Below are positions 22,101 to 31,104 of a DNA stretch of 64,000 nt, one piece after another (position 1 is the first letter of the stretch; every line of letters begins with the position of its first letter). The DNA is from Omphiscola glabra. Taxonomy: Eukaryota > Mollusca > Gastropoda > Lymnaeidae. The position numbers and the translations under genes were made by a program. The stretch lies in assembly GCA_964017045.1 (NCBI GenBank), contig OZ024809.1, forward strand, positions 372,001 through 436,000, given 5' to 3'. Below the pieces are notes generated by a model. That model had not been told where the DNA came from, did not search any database, and saw only the letters and a list, made by a program, of their open reading frames with translations.

Positions 22101-25013
22101 TTCACCATATGATTTCACCATATGACTTCACCATATGACTTCACCATATGATTCCACCATATGATTTCAACATATGACTTCACCATAAGATTTCACCATA
22201 TGACTTCACCATATGACTTCACCATATGATTTCACCATAGACTAAATAAAAAATGTTAAAGTCATGGGGCATTATTCCGCTTGTTTCCTCTATATTTCAA
22301 TCATGGGAACTCACTCACTGTTCTTGCCACAGAAGAATATCTTAAAAGTCTTCAAAGAGAAAAGTGGCTCCCTTGAGGAACCGGATACCATTTTTTGAAA
22401 ATGCGTAACACCCAGAATGGATAACATTATAGTGACTCTTACAAACACAGAAGGAAGAAAAATGAGTAACGAAGAATGGCTGATACTGCTACAAATTCAG
22501 ATGAAAAAGAGGATGATATAGAAGATTTTCTTGGATGATATAGAAGATTTTCTTGGATGATATAGAAGATTTTCTTGGATGATATAGAAGATTTTCTTGG
22601 ATGAAATAGAAGATTTTCTTGGATGATATAGAAGATTTTCTTGGAGGATATAGAAGATTTTCTTGGATGAAATAGAAGATTTTCTTTGATGAAATAGAAG
22701 ATTTTCTTGGATGATATAGAAGATTTTCTTGGATGATATAGAAGATTTTCTTGGATGATATAGAAGATTTTCTTGGATGATATAGAAGATTTTCTTGGAG
22801 GATATAGAAGATTTTCTTGGATGAAATAGAAGATTTTCTTGGATGATATAGAAGATTTTCTTTGATGATATAGCAGATTTTCTTGGATGAAATAGGAGAT
22901 TTTCTTGGATGATATAGAAGATTTTCTTGGATGAAATAGAAGATTTTCTTGGATGAAATAGAAGATTTTCTTGGATGAAATAGAAGATTTTCTTGGATGA
23001 TATAGAAGATTTTCTTGGATGATATAGAAGATTTTCTTGGATGATATAGAAGATTTTCTTGGATGATATAGAAGATTTTCTTGGATGATATAGAAGATTT
23101 TCTTGGATGAAATAGAAGATTTTCTTGGATGATATAGAAGATTTTCTTTGATGATATAGCAGATTTTCTTGGATGAAATAGAAGATTTTCTTGGATGATA
23201 TAGAAGATTTTCTTGGATGAAATAGAAGATTTTCTTGGATGAAATAGAAGATTTTCTTGGATGAAATAGAAGATTTTCTTGGATGATATAGAAGATTTTC
23301 TTGGATGAAATAGAAGATTTTCTTGGATGATATAGAAGATTTTCTTGGATGAAATAGAAGATTTTCTTGGATGAAATAGAAGATTTTCTTGGATGAAATA
23401 GAAGATTTTCTTGGATGATATAGAAGATTTTCTTGGATGAAATAGAAGATTTTCTTGGATGAAATAGAAGATTTTCTTGGATGAAATAGAAGATTTCTAC
23501 CCCAACAGTTCCATCAACCCAAATATCAAAAGTCCAATTACTGTTTTATGGCTTTCTTCAAACATTCTCCATTTTTTTCTATATATAAATATCTACTGGT
23601 GGTTTCCACCCACGCGGTACTCTCAAGCGGTGAAATCACCGGGTACTGTGAAGGTTAAGTTTGGAGGGACTATAAATATTAACAAATGCTAGTTTATCAC
23701 TTGAATGATAAATACTGTTGACATAGACCCTAAAGTATTGGGGTGTAATTGGTACAATAGCTAGACCCTATGGTATTGTAATTGGTAAAATAGATAAGCC
23801 CTATGGCATTGTTAGAGTAATTGGTACAATAGCCAAAGGTTAATTTTCTAGTGCAAGTGGAGTAGTAGCCCTTGTTTACTAAACATACGAACTCAAGGAG
23901 TTAACTTAAGAAGTTTTATGTCGTGTAATATCTATTTGACGAACAGTTGGTCCAGAGAGCAGGCCATTGATTTCCTTAACGGCTACAGTGACTTTCCCTT
24001 GAGCCAAATAGCCGCCGAGGTTGACCGTTACATCACAGCCCCGGGCCAAGCGTGTGCTTACAAAGTTGGGGAGATCAAAATAAAAAATATGAGACAAAAG
24101 GCAGAAAAAGCTTTAGGTGAGTTGAGCTGAATTTGTTAAATAACTTTTGTTAACATCAAGAAGAATACCTTCAATCGGTATGAAGTCAACTAATGTTGTC
24201 TTTTGTGTTGACTTGGTTTCCCAGAGTTGGTTAAGTTTAAACCAAACTTATTTAGGCAGACGGTTAGACAAACTGTCAGTGGTTATCTTAAAATTTGAGC
24301 ATTTATTTACTAAGGAAATCATTGAGTACACAGCATTTATGTCATAGTAATTCAATGTTGTTGTGCTATAAGTACATTGTAATTCTATGTTGTTGTGCTA
24401 TAAGTACATTGTAATTCTATGTTGTTGTGCTATAAGTACATTGTAATTCTATGTTGTATAGTACCAAGTACCATTAGAAAATTCCATGGTTTGTGGTTGG
24501 GGATTGGGGAAAAGGGGGGGGGGGGGTAAATTCTCCTAACTTGAAGAAAGGTTTCTATCTACAATAAATATTTATTGATCCCTACTACTCCCAGTCTAAT
24601 TCAATTCACATTATTTATTCAGCCCCCCCCCCCTTTTTTTTTTCGCTCCAAAATTTGGCAAATGATAAATATCTGCCCATGGAAAGGCCCAAATCAGTTT
24701 TTGAAAACAATGTTATTAGAAAATCAAGTTTGAATTAAAAATAAATAAATTTGATTTCCTGACAGCCTCCATGTTTGATGTCAAAGAGTTCCACCATCAA
24801 ATCCTCAAAATTGGATATGTTCCCTTGGACATACTGGAAGAAGTGATAGAAGAGTGGGTCCAGTCAAAGCTTAAAAATGACCCTTCTGTAACAGCTGATT
24901 ATGATGACATAACCACGGGGGAATCATTAGCATCTAAACACGTGACATCAAATATTTTACTGCTGTTGTTATGCATTACGCATTGGTTTGTAAATTATAT
25001 TTGGTTCAGGTAG
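3491..25013 (+). CDS. DUF885-family putative zinc metallopeptidase, 3' part of gene (12 exons, A-L)
   Basis: Spliced coding segments: 3491-3623, 4526-4594, 6224-6324, 8934-9015, 13993-14160, 15449-15535, 17844-17938, 18313-18396, 19954-20187, 20407-20478, 23947-24116, 24766-25013. Every junction is AG/GT and every phase matches, giving about 514 residues ending in TAG. Seen: [10 protein letters not shown] (19985-20014) and EGWALYSE (20120-20143), followed by a [11 protein letters not shown] segment and an [13 protein letters not shown] segment, the order found in DUF885 (PF05960) proteins. HE..PGHH plus a downstream Glu suggests a gluzincin-like zinc site; peptidase activity is inferred and the substrate is unknown. 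The last ~20 residues are hydrophobic ([14 protein letters not shown]), so a membrane or GPI-type tail is possible. The first exon seen starts in mid-codon, so the N-terminus lies outside the window. Introns are full of minisatellites. Family assignment is strong; function is not settled. Confidence 0.93.
3627..4003. repeat. Minisatellite, 30-bp unit, starting at the exon A splice donor
   Basis: Unit contains TTAGGTTGGATGGTGTAATC, about 12 copies. The real donor reads CAGGTTTGATGGGGGATGG, so each unit repeats a diverged copy of the donor edge. Begins three bases into the intron. Confidence 0.93.
4118..4495. repeat. Irregular tandem repeat, 14-19 bp
   Basis: Variants of CACTGACACACCATT, with CACCAACTGACACACCATT forms to the right, filling the intron up to exon B. 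Confidence 0.9.
4526..4594 (+). CDS. DUF885 gene exon B
   Basis: Acceptor caacag and donor GTG|gtaagt, phase 0 to 0, 23 codons beginning [15 protein letters not shown]. Flanked on both sides by minisatellites (4118-4495 and 4616-5658), which leaves only short unique intron edges. Confidence 0.88.
4616..5658. repeat. Minisatellite, 27-bp unit
   Basis: Unit begins AATGACCAATTTGTCATAGG, about 38 copies. Three variant tails (gtaaagag, tttaagaa, gtaacgag) occur in blocks, showing segmental expansion. The gtaaa and gtaac forms carry AG|GTAA(A/C)G donor-like sites. Begins 22 bases after the exon B donor. Confidence 0.97.
6003..6115. repeat. Tandem repeat, 39 bp x 3
   Basis: Three copies starting TCAAGCTTCAACATACCTTG, almost identical. 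Confidence 0.9.
6119..6223. repeat. Tandem repeat, 40 bp x ~2.6, ending in the exon C acceptor
   Basis: Unit starts ATGCCCTAGATGTTCTGTTC. The last partial copy runs into caccag|AGTCGC, so the pyrimidine tract of the true acceptor is part of the repeat. Confidence 0.88.
6224..6324 (+). CDS. DUF885 gene exon C
   Basis: Acceptor caccag and donor AAA|gtaagc, phase 0 to 2. Encodes [20 protein letters not shown] and onward. The acceptor sits at the edge of the last copy of a 40-bp tandem repeat. Confidence 0.88.
6728..6990. repeat. Tandem repeat, 64 bp x 4
   Basis: Unit contains AGTGCCATTAGAACAGGATG at a 64-base period. Nested sub-motif GTGTCA(T/C). Confidence 0.92.
7148..7645. repeat. Minisatellite, 19-bp unit
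   Basis: Unit TTGAACTACCATGAGACAG, about 26 copies. Variants (tgaact, caaact, ctgaac) come in blocks. Confidence 0.96.
7690..7835. repeat. Minisatellite, 23-bp unit
   Basis: Unit begins CATGACATCTAGATAGGACT, about six copies. Confidence 0.9.
7886..7995. repeat. Tandem repeat, 39 bp x 3
   Basis: Unit begins GCAACAAAGGACATCAAAGG. Adjoins the next array. Confidence 0.9.
7996..8775. repeat. Minisatellite, 26-bp unit
   Basis: Unit begins GATGATACAGAAGAGGTTGA, about 30 copies, highly homogeneous, purine-rich plus strand. The open minus frame across it is an artefact. Confidence 0.97.
8934..9015 (+). CDS. DUF885 gene exon D
   Basis: Acceptor gtccag and donor AAG|gtgaga, phase 2 to 0. Encodes [20 protein letters not shown] and onward. 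A TE-like GCAGTGGCGTAGGC sequence begins eight bases into the following intron. Confidence 0.88.
9140..9375. repeat. Irregular A/T-rich tandem repeat
   Basis: Short units around TTTAGCTAATTTAAG and GCAGCTAATTTAAG in mixed order. Confidence 0.85.
9650..10178. repeat. Minisatellite, 21-bp unit
   Basis: Unit CAAGTACAATAAGTGCACACT, about 25 copies. Contains GTGCAC. The right end alternates two variants (aata/agta), a 42-bp higher-order unit. Confidence 0.96.
10245..10762. repeat. Minisatellite, 26-bp unit
   Basis: Unit begins GTGTATAATAGTGTACATTA, about 20 copies, A/T-rich. Confidence 0.95.
10763..11100. other. Non-coding intron stretch
   Basis: Two copies of a TTTGTCCCACCAGTTCG motif near 10793-10830; otherwise nothing recognised. 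Confidence 0.4.
11150..11385. repeat. Irregular minisatellite, ~23-25 bp
   Basis: Unit around TATAGATGTTATGTATAGTA, best preserved at 11260-11340. Confidence 0.88.
11700..11797. repeat. Tandem repeat around TTGAGTAATAGC
   Basis: Alternating TTGACTTGAGTAATAGC and CTTGAGTAATAGCCC units, about five copies. Confidence 0.85.
12034..12127. repeat. Minisatellite, 11-bp unit paired to 22 bp
   Basis: Alternates CGTCAGTTGTA and CGTCAGCTGTG, about eight copies. CAGCTG E-box cores recur. Confidence 0.9.
12462..12577. repeat. Tandem repeat, 22 bp x 5
   Basis: Unit begins GGTAGCACGGTCTCAGCCTT. Confidence 0.92.
12710..13021 (-). other. Unassigned 103-codon open frame
   Basis: Minus-strand ATG frame reading [20 protein letters not shown] and [20 protein letters not shown]. 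Composition is protein-like and it is not a tandem repeat, but I recognise no family. It lies in the intron between exons D and E of the DUF885 gene, on the other strand. Could be a TE remnant or chance. Confidence 0.25.
13158..13260. repeat. Simple repeats (TA)n then (GA)n
   Basis: About 16 TA units, then interrupted GA runs to 13246. Confidence 0.97.
13993..14160 (+). CDS. DUF885 gene exon E
   Basis: Acceptor accttag and donor GAG|gtaagt, phase 0 to 0, 56 codons with the family-typical [20 protein letters not shown] segment. A minisatellite begins within about 30 bases of the donor. Confidence 0.92.
14186..14490. repeat. Irregular minisatellite, 10/21 bp
   Basis: Variants of CATCCACAGTCAGCCCACAG. 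Starts about 25 bases after the exon E donor. Confidence 0.92.
14566..14635. repeat. Tandem repeat, 23 bp x 3
   Basis: Unit begins CATTGTATGTACGGAACTAA. Confidence 0.92.
14818..14868. repeat. Tandem repeat, 11 bp x 4-5
   Basis: Unit TTAGTACACAG. Confidence 0.9.
14946..15300. repeat. Minisatellite, 41-bp unit with palindromic core
   Basis: About nine copies. Each contains the perfect 12-base palindrome TCTATTAATAGA followed by CTAATGTTATGGTGGC. Length variants differ by one G. Confidence 0.94.
15449..15535 (+). CDS. DUF885 gene exon F
   Basis: Acceptor cttgcag and donor AAG|gtaggt, phase 0 to 0, 29 codons beginning [20 protein letters not shown]. Confidence 0.9.
15606..15802. repeat. Tandem repeat, 48 bp x 4
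   Basis: Unit contains TTGCACCGGGTGACACCCTC with the internal hairpin GGGTG/CACCC. A related sequence occurs at 6540-6595 (ACACCGGGTGATGCCCTAAC), so the unit derives from a dispersed element. Confidence 0.92.
16192..16296. repeat. Minisatellite, 12-bp unit
   Basis: Unit TGTGTCTGTTTC, about nine copies. Confidence 0.93.
16435..16650. mobile_element. MITE-like repeat with GTGGCG/GTAGCTA ends
   Basis: GCAGTGGCGAGAGGTGTAGC at the left, and CTAGCTACGCCCCTTCCAGT at the right in inverted sense. This resembles CAGTGGCGTAGCTA-type hAT MITEs. Ends are degraded and no TSD was found. Confidence 0.35.
16800..17070 (+). mobile_element. RTE-like LINE reverse-transcriptase relic
   Basis: In broken frames it reads [26 protein letters not shown], then after a shift [20 protein letters not shown] followed by AYHKQAKLF. 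This resembles the RTE segment KTKVM..., VDSFTYLGS, DADVxxRIxKA. Short and degenerate; in the DUF885 intron between exons F and G. Confidence 0.6.
17071..17843. other. Intron stretch without recognisable feature
   Basis: A/T-rich sequence up to exon G; no tandem repeat or coding signal found. Confidence 0.5.
17844..17938 (+). CDS. DUF885 gene exon G
   Basis: Acceptor ttttag and donor TAC|gtgagt, phase 0 to 2. Begins [20 protein letters not shown]. Confidence 0.9.
18313..18396 (+). CDS. DUF885 gene exon H
   Basis: Acceptor ttccag and donor AAG|gtaacc, phase 2 to 2. Encodes [20 protein letters not shown] and onward, the strand region that precedes the metal-site helix in this family. Confidence 0.9.
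18397..19953. other. Intron H-I, A/T-rich
   Basis: No gene. Holds a short repeat of CATATAACATAG(TC)AGCACCCATATATG, about four degraded copies at 19553-19680. Confidence 0.5.
19954..20187 (+). CDS. DUF885 gene exon I (metal-site exon)
   Basis: Acceptor acgacag and donor ACT|gtaagt, phase 2 to 2. Carries [20 protein letters not shown] and [17 protein letters not shown]. The two histidines plus the downstream glutamate are the presumed zinc ligands. All key residues are present, with no break. Confidence 0.95.
20407..20478 (+). CDS. DUF885 gene exon J
   Basis: Acceptor tccag and donor TGG|gtaagt, phase 2 to 2. Encodes [20 protein letters not shown] and onward, the conserved (A/C)RLVVDTG(I/M)H segment. 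The next intron (20479-23946) is dominated by three long minisatellites. Confidence 0.92.
20826..21245. repeat. Minisatellite, 18-bp unit
   Basis: Unit TACCCCGTGGGTGGGCAG, about 23 copies. The tail of the array (21001-21060 against 21181-21240) shows a 180-bp higher-order duplication. G-rich plus strand with GGGTGGG runs. Confidence 0.97.
21246..21365 (+). repeat. Dispersed repeat copy 1
   Basis: Shares ~115 bp with 34022-34140, including CAACGAACGTGTCGGCAGGA and AGCCTTCATCAGCGAACAAA, in the same orientation. TE-derived by inference; family not identified. Confidence 0.8.
21595..22238. repeat. Minisatellite, 13-bp unit
   Basis: Unit TTCACCATATGAC, about 49 copies, giving CATATG every 13 bases. 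Variants gac/gat occur in runs. Confidence 0.97.
22515..23495. repeat. Minisatellite, 22-bp unit
   Basis: Unit begins GATGATATAGAAGATTTTCT, about 44 copies. gatata and gaaata variants are interspersed, and the 22780-22930 and 23090-23240 blocks share the same variant order, pointing to segmental duplication. Confidence 0.97.
23947..24116 (+). CDS. DUF885 gene exon K
   Basis: Acceptor gaacag and donor TAG|gtgagt, phase 2 to 1. Encodes [20 protein letters not shown] and the [20 protein letters not shown] segment, both highly typical of the family C-terminal half. Confidence 0.93.
24349..24460. repeat. Tandem repeat, 32 bp x 3.5
   Basis: Unit begins GTAATTCTATGTTGTTGTGC. Confidence 0.92.
24766..25013 (+). 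CDS. DUF885 gene terminal exon L
   Basis: Acceptor ctgacag, phase 1 entry, TAG at 25011-25013. Encodes [20 protein letters not shown] and an EEWVQ segment, where most DUF885 proteins end. It then continues for about 45 residues and closes with a hydrophobic stretch followed by WFR, a possible membrane-anchoring or GPI-signal tail. Confidence 0.9.
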
Positions 25014-25386
25014 CAGGCACAATTTTGACGCTTTTATTAAATTAATTCTCAGCATTGCGAGTACAAAATCTTGTATTCCTTGGGCTTATTAAAATATAGT
25101 CTAATTACCGAGACTTTACAGTCTCCAACATATATGAGCTCCTTTGCTTTGAATGCTTAAAAAGGTAAAATACTGTAACCCATTTCATTTTTTATTTCAA
25201 CAATGCCAGAAAAGATAAAATAACCTGTACGTTGTCTTTAAAAAAAATGAATGTATTTTACCTACAAGAGATTTCATGTTAAAAGGGTCAACATTTTCCG
25301 TACAGTCCCGTGTGTGTCTGGATTAACTTTACTTAAACTCTTGATGATGTAAGTCCTCATCTTATTGCCAATGTAGCACTAAATGT

Positions 25387-25617
25387 CAGAAATCACTGTA
25401 CTGGAACCATATGAAATAAGAATATCTCTGTGTCAGAAATCAATGGACTGAAACCATAATATGAAATAGGAATATATCTGTCAGAAATCAATGGACTGAA
25501 ACCATATGAAATAGGAATATCTCTGTGTCAGAAATCAATGGACTGAAACCATATGAAATAGGAATATCTCTGTGTCAGAAATCAATGGACTGAAACCATA
25601 TGAAATAGGAATATCTG
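25387..25617. repeat. Tandem repeat, ~47 bp x 5
   Basis: Unit begins GTCAGAAATCAATGGACTGA. Confidence 0.92.
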
Positions 25618-25750
25618 TGACAAGCATTTCAGTAACAATTCAATGTTACGACTAAATCATTCTAAACCCATTGTTATTTACATCCATTTTGTTTCATTGT
25701 CACCAGTCAGACATTTTACAGACACTTCACTTTTTCTCTGGGTGTAGCCA

Positions 25751-25786
25751 GGAGGGGTACGTCCCGGGGGAGGGACGTACCCCTCC
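25751..25786. repeat. Perfect hairpin in DUF885 3' flank
   Basis: Arms GGAGGGGTACGTCCC and GGGACGTACCCCTCC are exact reverse complements with a six-base loop. It is probably the core of a small transposon-derived repeat, since gtgtagccaggagg is TE-like wording, but it could also fold in the mRNA. Confidence 0.75.
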
Positions 25787-25902
25787 ACACTCCACTTCCT
25801 AGTGGTCAATATTTTATTTCATTTTTGTTAGACTTATGGCAGCGGCTTTCACTTTCAAGCCTTTTTTATTTTCAAGGCACTTTATAAATAAGTATCTAAT
25901 AG

Positions 25903-26048
25903 CTTAGACACACCATTGATTGGACACACCATAGCTTGGACACAACATTGATTGGACACACCATAGCTTGGACACAACATTGATTGGACACACCATAGCT
26001 TAGACACACCATAGCTTAGACACACCATAGCTTGGACACACCATTGAC
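25903..26048. repeat. Tandem repeat, ~16/32 bp
   Basis: Alternating TAGCTTGGACACA and TTGATTGGACACACCA units, about nine. Confidence 0.9.
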
Positions 26049-26137
26049 TGGTCATTAGACTTAATTCAAATTGAAAAATTTGGTTGGTGAAATGCACAAT
26101 AATTTTCTTTTTTTCTTATAACACTTTTATGGACCTA

Positions 26138-26362
26138 AAACAGTGTCCTAGTCCTACATATTACCAACACAATGTCCTAGTCCTACACATTACAAACAGT
26201 GTCCTAGTCCTAGATATTACCAACAGTGTCCTAGTCCTACACATTACCAACACAGTGTCCTAGTGCTACATATTACCAACAGTGTCCTAGTCTTACACAA
26301 TACCAACAGTGTCCTAGTCCGATACATTATCTATACAGTGTCCTGGTTCTACATTACCAACA
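26138..26362. repeat. Tandem repeat, ~29 bp
   Basis: Units of CAGTGTCCTAGTCCTACA followed by TATTACCAACA, about eight copies with drift. Confidence 0.9.
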
Positions 26363-26942
26363 CAGTTATCTATATAAATTTGATAGCACTCTCTAAGATA
26401 ATCATCTGGCCTATGAGGTTATCAAGTGTTTTAAACTTATGTTTTATTTAGTATTCCCCCCCCCCCCTTTTTTTCTTTCTTTGTAATTAAATTATTCTTA
26501 ATTTCATAAATACTCTAGAATACAAATATTTAGCTCTGCAAAGTGCATTCATTAAAAGTAAATTACAGCATAAGAATGATCAATTTGGTCTCACTCCTAG
26601 TCCTAATTAATTAACAAATTTGTTATTTCATTTTTCTTCCACATTGACATGGATCATATTTAGCTTTGTTAAAATCACTGTTTGAAATAACCATTAATTT
26701 CTTTCTGTTGCTCAAAACAAAATATTAGATTGTCATAGTCATGACTTTGTAATAGAAATTTATGACAAAAGTGACAAGTGCATATAGTACTGCTACATTT
26801 TGTGTCAGGAAGGATGTTTGGTTCAACTGTCACATTAATTTTTTGGTAAGATCTGTGGCCATTTATTGTATTGATATGTTAGTTACTAAGCTTCATCAAT
26901 TTTGTTCTTACTTTAACTTTAATAAACTATCCTGAGCTTTAA

Positions 26943-27378
26943 ATGTTTGGTTCATATGCGATTGATATGTTGGACAGCCCTGTGTGTTTGGTTAGAATGG
27001 GATTGATATTGTCAACAGCCCTGTGTGTTTGGTTAGAATGGGATCGATATGTTGGACAGCCCTGTGTCTTTGGTTAATGCGGCATCGATATAATGGATAG
27101 CAATGTGTGTTAGGTACATTTAGGATTGATGTTTGACGGCCCTGCCTGTAAGGTCCAAATGATTTTAAATGTTTGACGGCCCTGCCTGTATGGTTCAAAT
27201 GATTTTATATGTTTGACGGCCCTACCTGTATGGTTCAAATGATTTGAACTGTTGGACGGCCCTGCTTGTATGGTTCAAATGATTTGAACTGTTGGACGGC
27301 CCTGCTTGTATGGTTCAAATGATTTGAACTGTTGGACGGCCCTGCTTGTATGGTTCAAATGATTTGAACTGTTGGACA
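26943..27378. repeat. Tandem repeat, ~40-46 bp
   Basis: Units carrying GTTGGACGGCCCTGCTTGTA, homogeneous at 27240-27370 and drifting to the left. Confidence 0.92.
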
Positions 27379-28110
27379 GCGCTATATTTGAAAGAGCATT
27401 CATGAGGTTTTGTTTCTCTTGACAATATCTAGATGTCTACAAGAATTAAAGAAGGTTGTTTTCCATTAAGTTTTCCAGTCATCAGGTTGTTCAGTCATTA
27501 ATAATTAAGTTGAGAAATACTGGACAATGTTGTTGTATATAATTTATTATTGGAGTTGAAATGCAAATAAGGTGTCCGTGTGGTTTCAAAAAAAGTATTA
27601 AGATTCCAATTGTGAGATGTTATGTATGTGAAAACAAGTTAGCAGTTATGTTCCTGTAAGTTCCGTGTTTAAAAATGTATACATTATGTTTTGTAAAGTC
27701 TGTCTGTTGTTAATGTAAATACACTACTATGTGATAATTTAATAAAATTTGAGTTAAAAACAATTTAAAAAATTTTATCCAGAGATGCTTTATAATGTAT
27801 TTCACTGCAGTTATTCTTGGACTAAGATTTCAAGACAAACAACAGTATTTGTTATAAGGATTTTGAATGCATGAATTAATTCTATGCTACATTTACATAG
27901 AATATAATGGGCAAAATGTTATCCTTATAATATAATGTTTTGACAAGTGACAGAACAATAGCTGGAGCTTGTCAAACTTCAGAATGAGAATGAATGCCTT
28001 GGCCAATTTCTTCCTCCACATACTGTCACACTCCTCGATGTCAATATTGATTTAATGAAACATATTCACAGAATCTTGACTGTTCAAATAAAAGTTTATG
28101 AAAACTAATC

Positions 28111-29836
28111 CTGTTATTTTATTATCATACTGTGTTATAACTTAACAAAAGGTAGAATGATTGGAAGGACTGGTAGATGATTGTTATAGGATTTGGTTTG
28201 ATGAAATATTTCTTCAATTAATTTGAATATATCGGTTGATGTTTTTGAGAAATGTTTATAAAATTTTTCTTTGACTTACCTCAAAGATGAAACTTAAATG
28301 CAAATAAACAACAATTGGGATTTCTATAACTAAATGTTTTCAAAACTGTTATTGTTATCCAATAGCGGAGAAATTAACAAAACCCATTTAAAGAGTTAAA
28401 ACTTGATTTCCTGGCCCAATTGTGACCAGGTTTATTCAGTGTAAATGTGTAATGAACAATCTGGCAACATTCTAATAAATACACTTCTGAGATAGCAAAT
28501 AAATTTTTCTTAAATAAAGGGTTGCCTCTTTGGCATGGCCCTATCCATGGGCACCACAGGGTGAAGTGCTCCATATTTTGGGAACCAATGGGATCACTGA
28601 ACAACGGCGAAATCCTGTAACCCGTTTTTGACTGTGACATAATTGTATATAAAGAAATAGATATTGTACATACACATTAGTGTGCCTATGGAGGGGTGGG
28701 GGTTGTCAACAAAAGTATGTGTCTACTAACTATACGGATAGCCCTCAATTCTGTCACTGTTAACAATAATCAGTCTCTTCCATTCACAAACAGGTCAATG
28801 TCACTATTCAGGTGCATTGATCACACTCCCCTACCATTCAAGTGCATTGGCCAAACACACAACAAAATCACTGATTTCAGTTCGTTTTGATTTTATTAAT
28901 ACAATATAACAGAGGCTAATCATTCCGGCCTATAATGTACTCCACTTATTTCAACAGCTAAAATTACTCCAGAGATACATGACTTTGCTGCAGTCATCAC
29001 ACCCTAACCGTGTCGAACATTTAAAAAACCCATCTTATTCTAGATTTACAGTTGAAATGAAGAGGTTTCTAAACTGTCTCAAATGTCAAGTTACAATTTT
29101 TTTATTACTGTTATTAAGAAATGTTATTTCCTTTTAGACTTTGTGTCAGTCATCTTACTACCATGCCAACATTTGCATCAATCCATTGATGAAGTTGAGT
29201 CTTACTGTAAGGCAACTTATTTGGCATCTTACTTAATTCAAGTTTTCTAAATTATAAGGCCAGCAAGAAAACAGTTCATGATTCAACCCTAATGGTAACA
29301 ACTACAGTCTAGTCATTGATATGCATAGAAAATACAGATATAAATAAGATAGTGTTTAGTATTGAAGCACAACCTGAAGAATTGGAGCACAATCTGACAA
29401 ATCCAGACAGTATATCCTGACAAATCCAGACCGTATATCCTATGTTATGTACAAATGATCTAACCCTGAACAACGTCAACAAACCTACAATTTAACAGAT
29501 GCAAGTTGAAAGAAATATCCCATTAACTTCTCACTCTGTTGCATTTCATTTATTTATGTAAACGGTAGCATGTTGCATAACAGAGTTGTATTAGACATCA
29601 ATAAGATCAATATATAGAACATATCTAAGTAATATGAGTACATCATTTGTAATAAATTAGATGGGAATAAATAGTGAAACAATTCTCTAAGAATAAGTAC
29701 AACTTATATCTCTCATTTGAAGACTTGGTCCACAATTTAATCTGGCGGATTGAAGACAAAAAAAAAATCCAAGTTACTCTGAAACTCATCCATAATTCCA
29801 TGAGTGGAAAGATTAATGCATATTTCAGGACAGTAT
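28111..29836. other. Intergenic stretch without recognisable feature
   Basis: A/T-rich sequence between the two convergent genes. Possible UTR sequence of either gene; no coding signal on either strand. Confidence 0.4.
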
Positions 29837-29837
29837 T

Positions 29838-30215
29838 TGTCATGAGATGATAGTGGTATACAAGTTTCTAGGCACAACTTTGTGATGAGATGATAGTGGT
29901 ATACAAGTTTCTAGACACAACTTTGTGATGTGATGATAGTGGTATACAAGTTTCTAGACACAACTTTGTTATGATAGTGGTATACAAGATTCTAGACACA
30001 TCTTTGTGATGAGATGATAGTGGTATACAAGTTTCTAGACACAACTTTGTGATGAGATGATAGTGGTATACAAGTTTCTAGACACAACTTTGTGATGAGA
30101 TGATAGTGGTATACAAGTTTCTAGACACAACTTTGTGATGAGATGATAGTGGTATACAAGTTTCTAGACACAACTTTGTGATGAGATGATAGTGGTATAC
30201 AAGTTTCTAGACACA
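29838..30215. repeat. Minisatellite, 43-bp unit
   Basis: Unit contains GATAGTGGTATACAAGTTTC, about nine copies, one with an internal deletion near 29970. Confidence 0.95.
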
Positions 30216-30279
30216 AAATAGATCTTCTGTGGTTTTAAAGTCACTTGAATAACAGCAAGAATGTTAAAAGCGTTAAGCA

Positions 30280-30422
30280 GACAGGCTGCTTCTTAAAGCA
30301 GACAGGCTGCTTCTGAAAATAGACAGGCTGCTTCTGAAAATAGACAGGCTGCTTCTGAAAATAGACAGGCTGCTTCTTAAAGCAGACAGGCTGCTTCTTA
30401 AAGCAGACAGGCTGCTTCTTAT
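30280..30422. repeat. Tandem repeat, 20-21 bp, hairpin unit
   Basis: Unit AAGCAGACAGGCTGCTTCTT, seven copies. Each unit has AAGCAG/CTGCTT inverted arms around ACAGG. Confidence 0.93.
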
Positions 30423-30861
30423 CTGACTTTCAATTTCAAGAAAATTGGAATGTATTTTAGAAACACATTAAGAAGTTTTACATAAAAACCCACCAACATA
30501 AAGAAATAGCACCAATATACATGGATAATATATGTGCATGCCATGAAATAATGCCAGTATATAACGTACTACTTAACAAATGCTGTCATATATTTATACT
30601 TATTTACAACTCTGAAGGTGGTTAATAACAAAACAAGCACAATCGTGTAGTATGATCAATGTTTTTTTTGTTTTTTTTAAAATACAAGTGTTATTACAAA
30701 TAAAGTCAACAATTGTATGATCGTACACTCTTCATGATATCTCTCTTTCACTCTTATCTCTTTCACTCACTGACATCTCTCTTTAATTCACTGGCATCCT
30801 CTCATTTAAGAAAGAATTGTATGAAAAACATCTCATGGTCGATAAACACATGGAATATTTT

Positions 30862-30997
30862 TACATGAACGGTCATCTACACTTGACCCACTGAATGGTC
30901 ATCTACACTTGACCCACTGAACTTAGTTCAGACAATCTTTGACCCACTGAATGGTCATCTACACTTGACCCACTGAACTTAGTTCAGACAATCTATC
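30862..30997. repeat. Short tandem duplication
   Basis: ATGGTCATCTACACTTGACC recurs three times, with a 50-60 bp compound unit. Confidence 0.88.
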
Positions 30998-31104
30998 TCC
31001 ACGAAGACTAAATACCAATCAAACACATGTATATATATACAGACATGACTTGCGTCAAACCAAACTGACAGTAATTTAATACTGACTTCCCTGACAATAC
31101 TTAT

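Larger units (their letters stand above)
25014..28110 (+). other. Probable 3' UTR and downstream flank of the DUF885 gene
   Basis: No coding signal follows the TAG. Candidate AATAAA signals lie at 26931, 27741 and 28087. The stretch also holds four minisatellites and a hairpin at 25751-25786. Where transcription ends cannot be decided from sequence. Confidence 0.4.
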
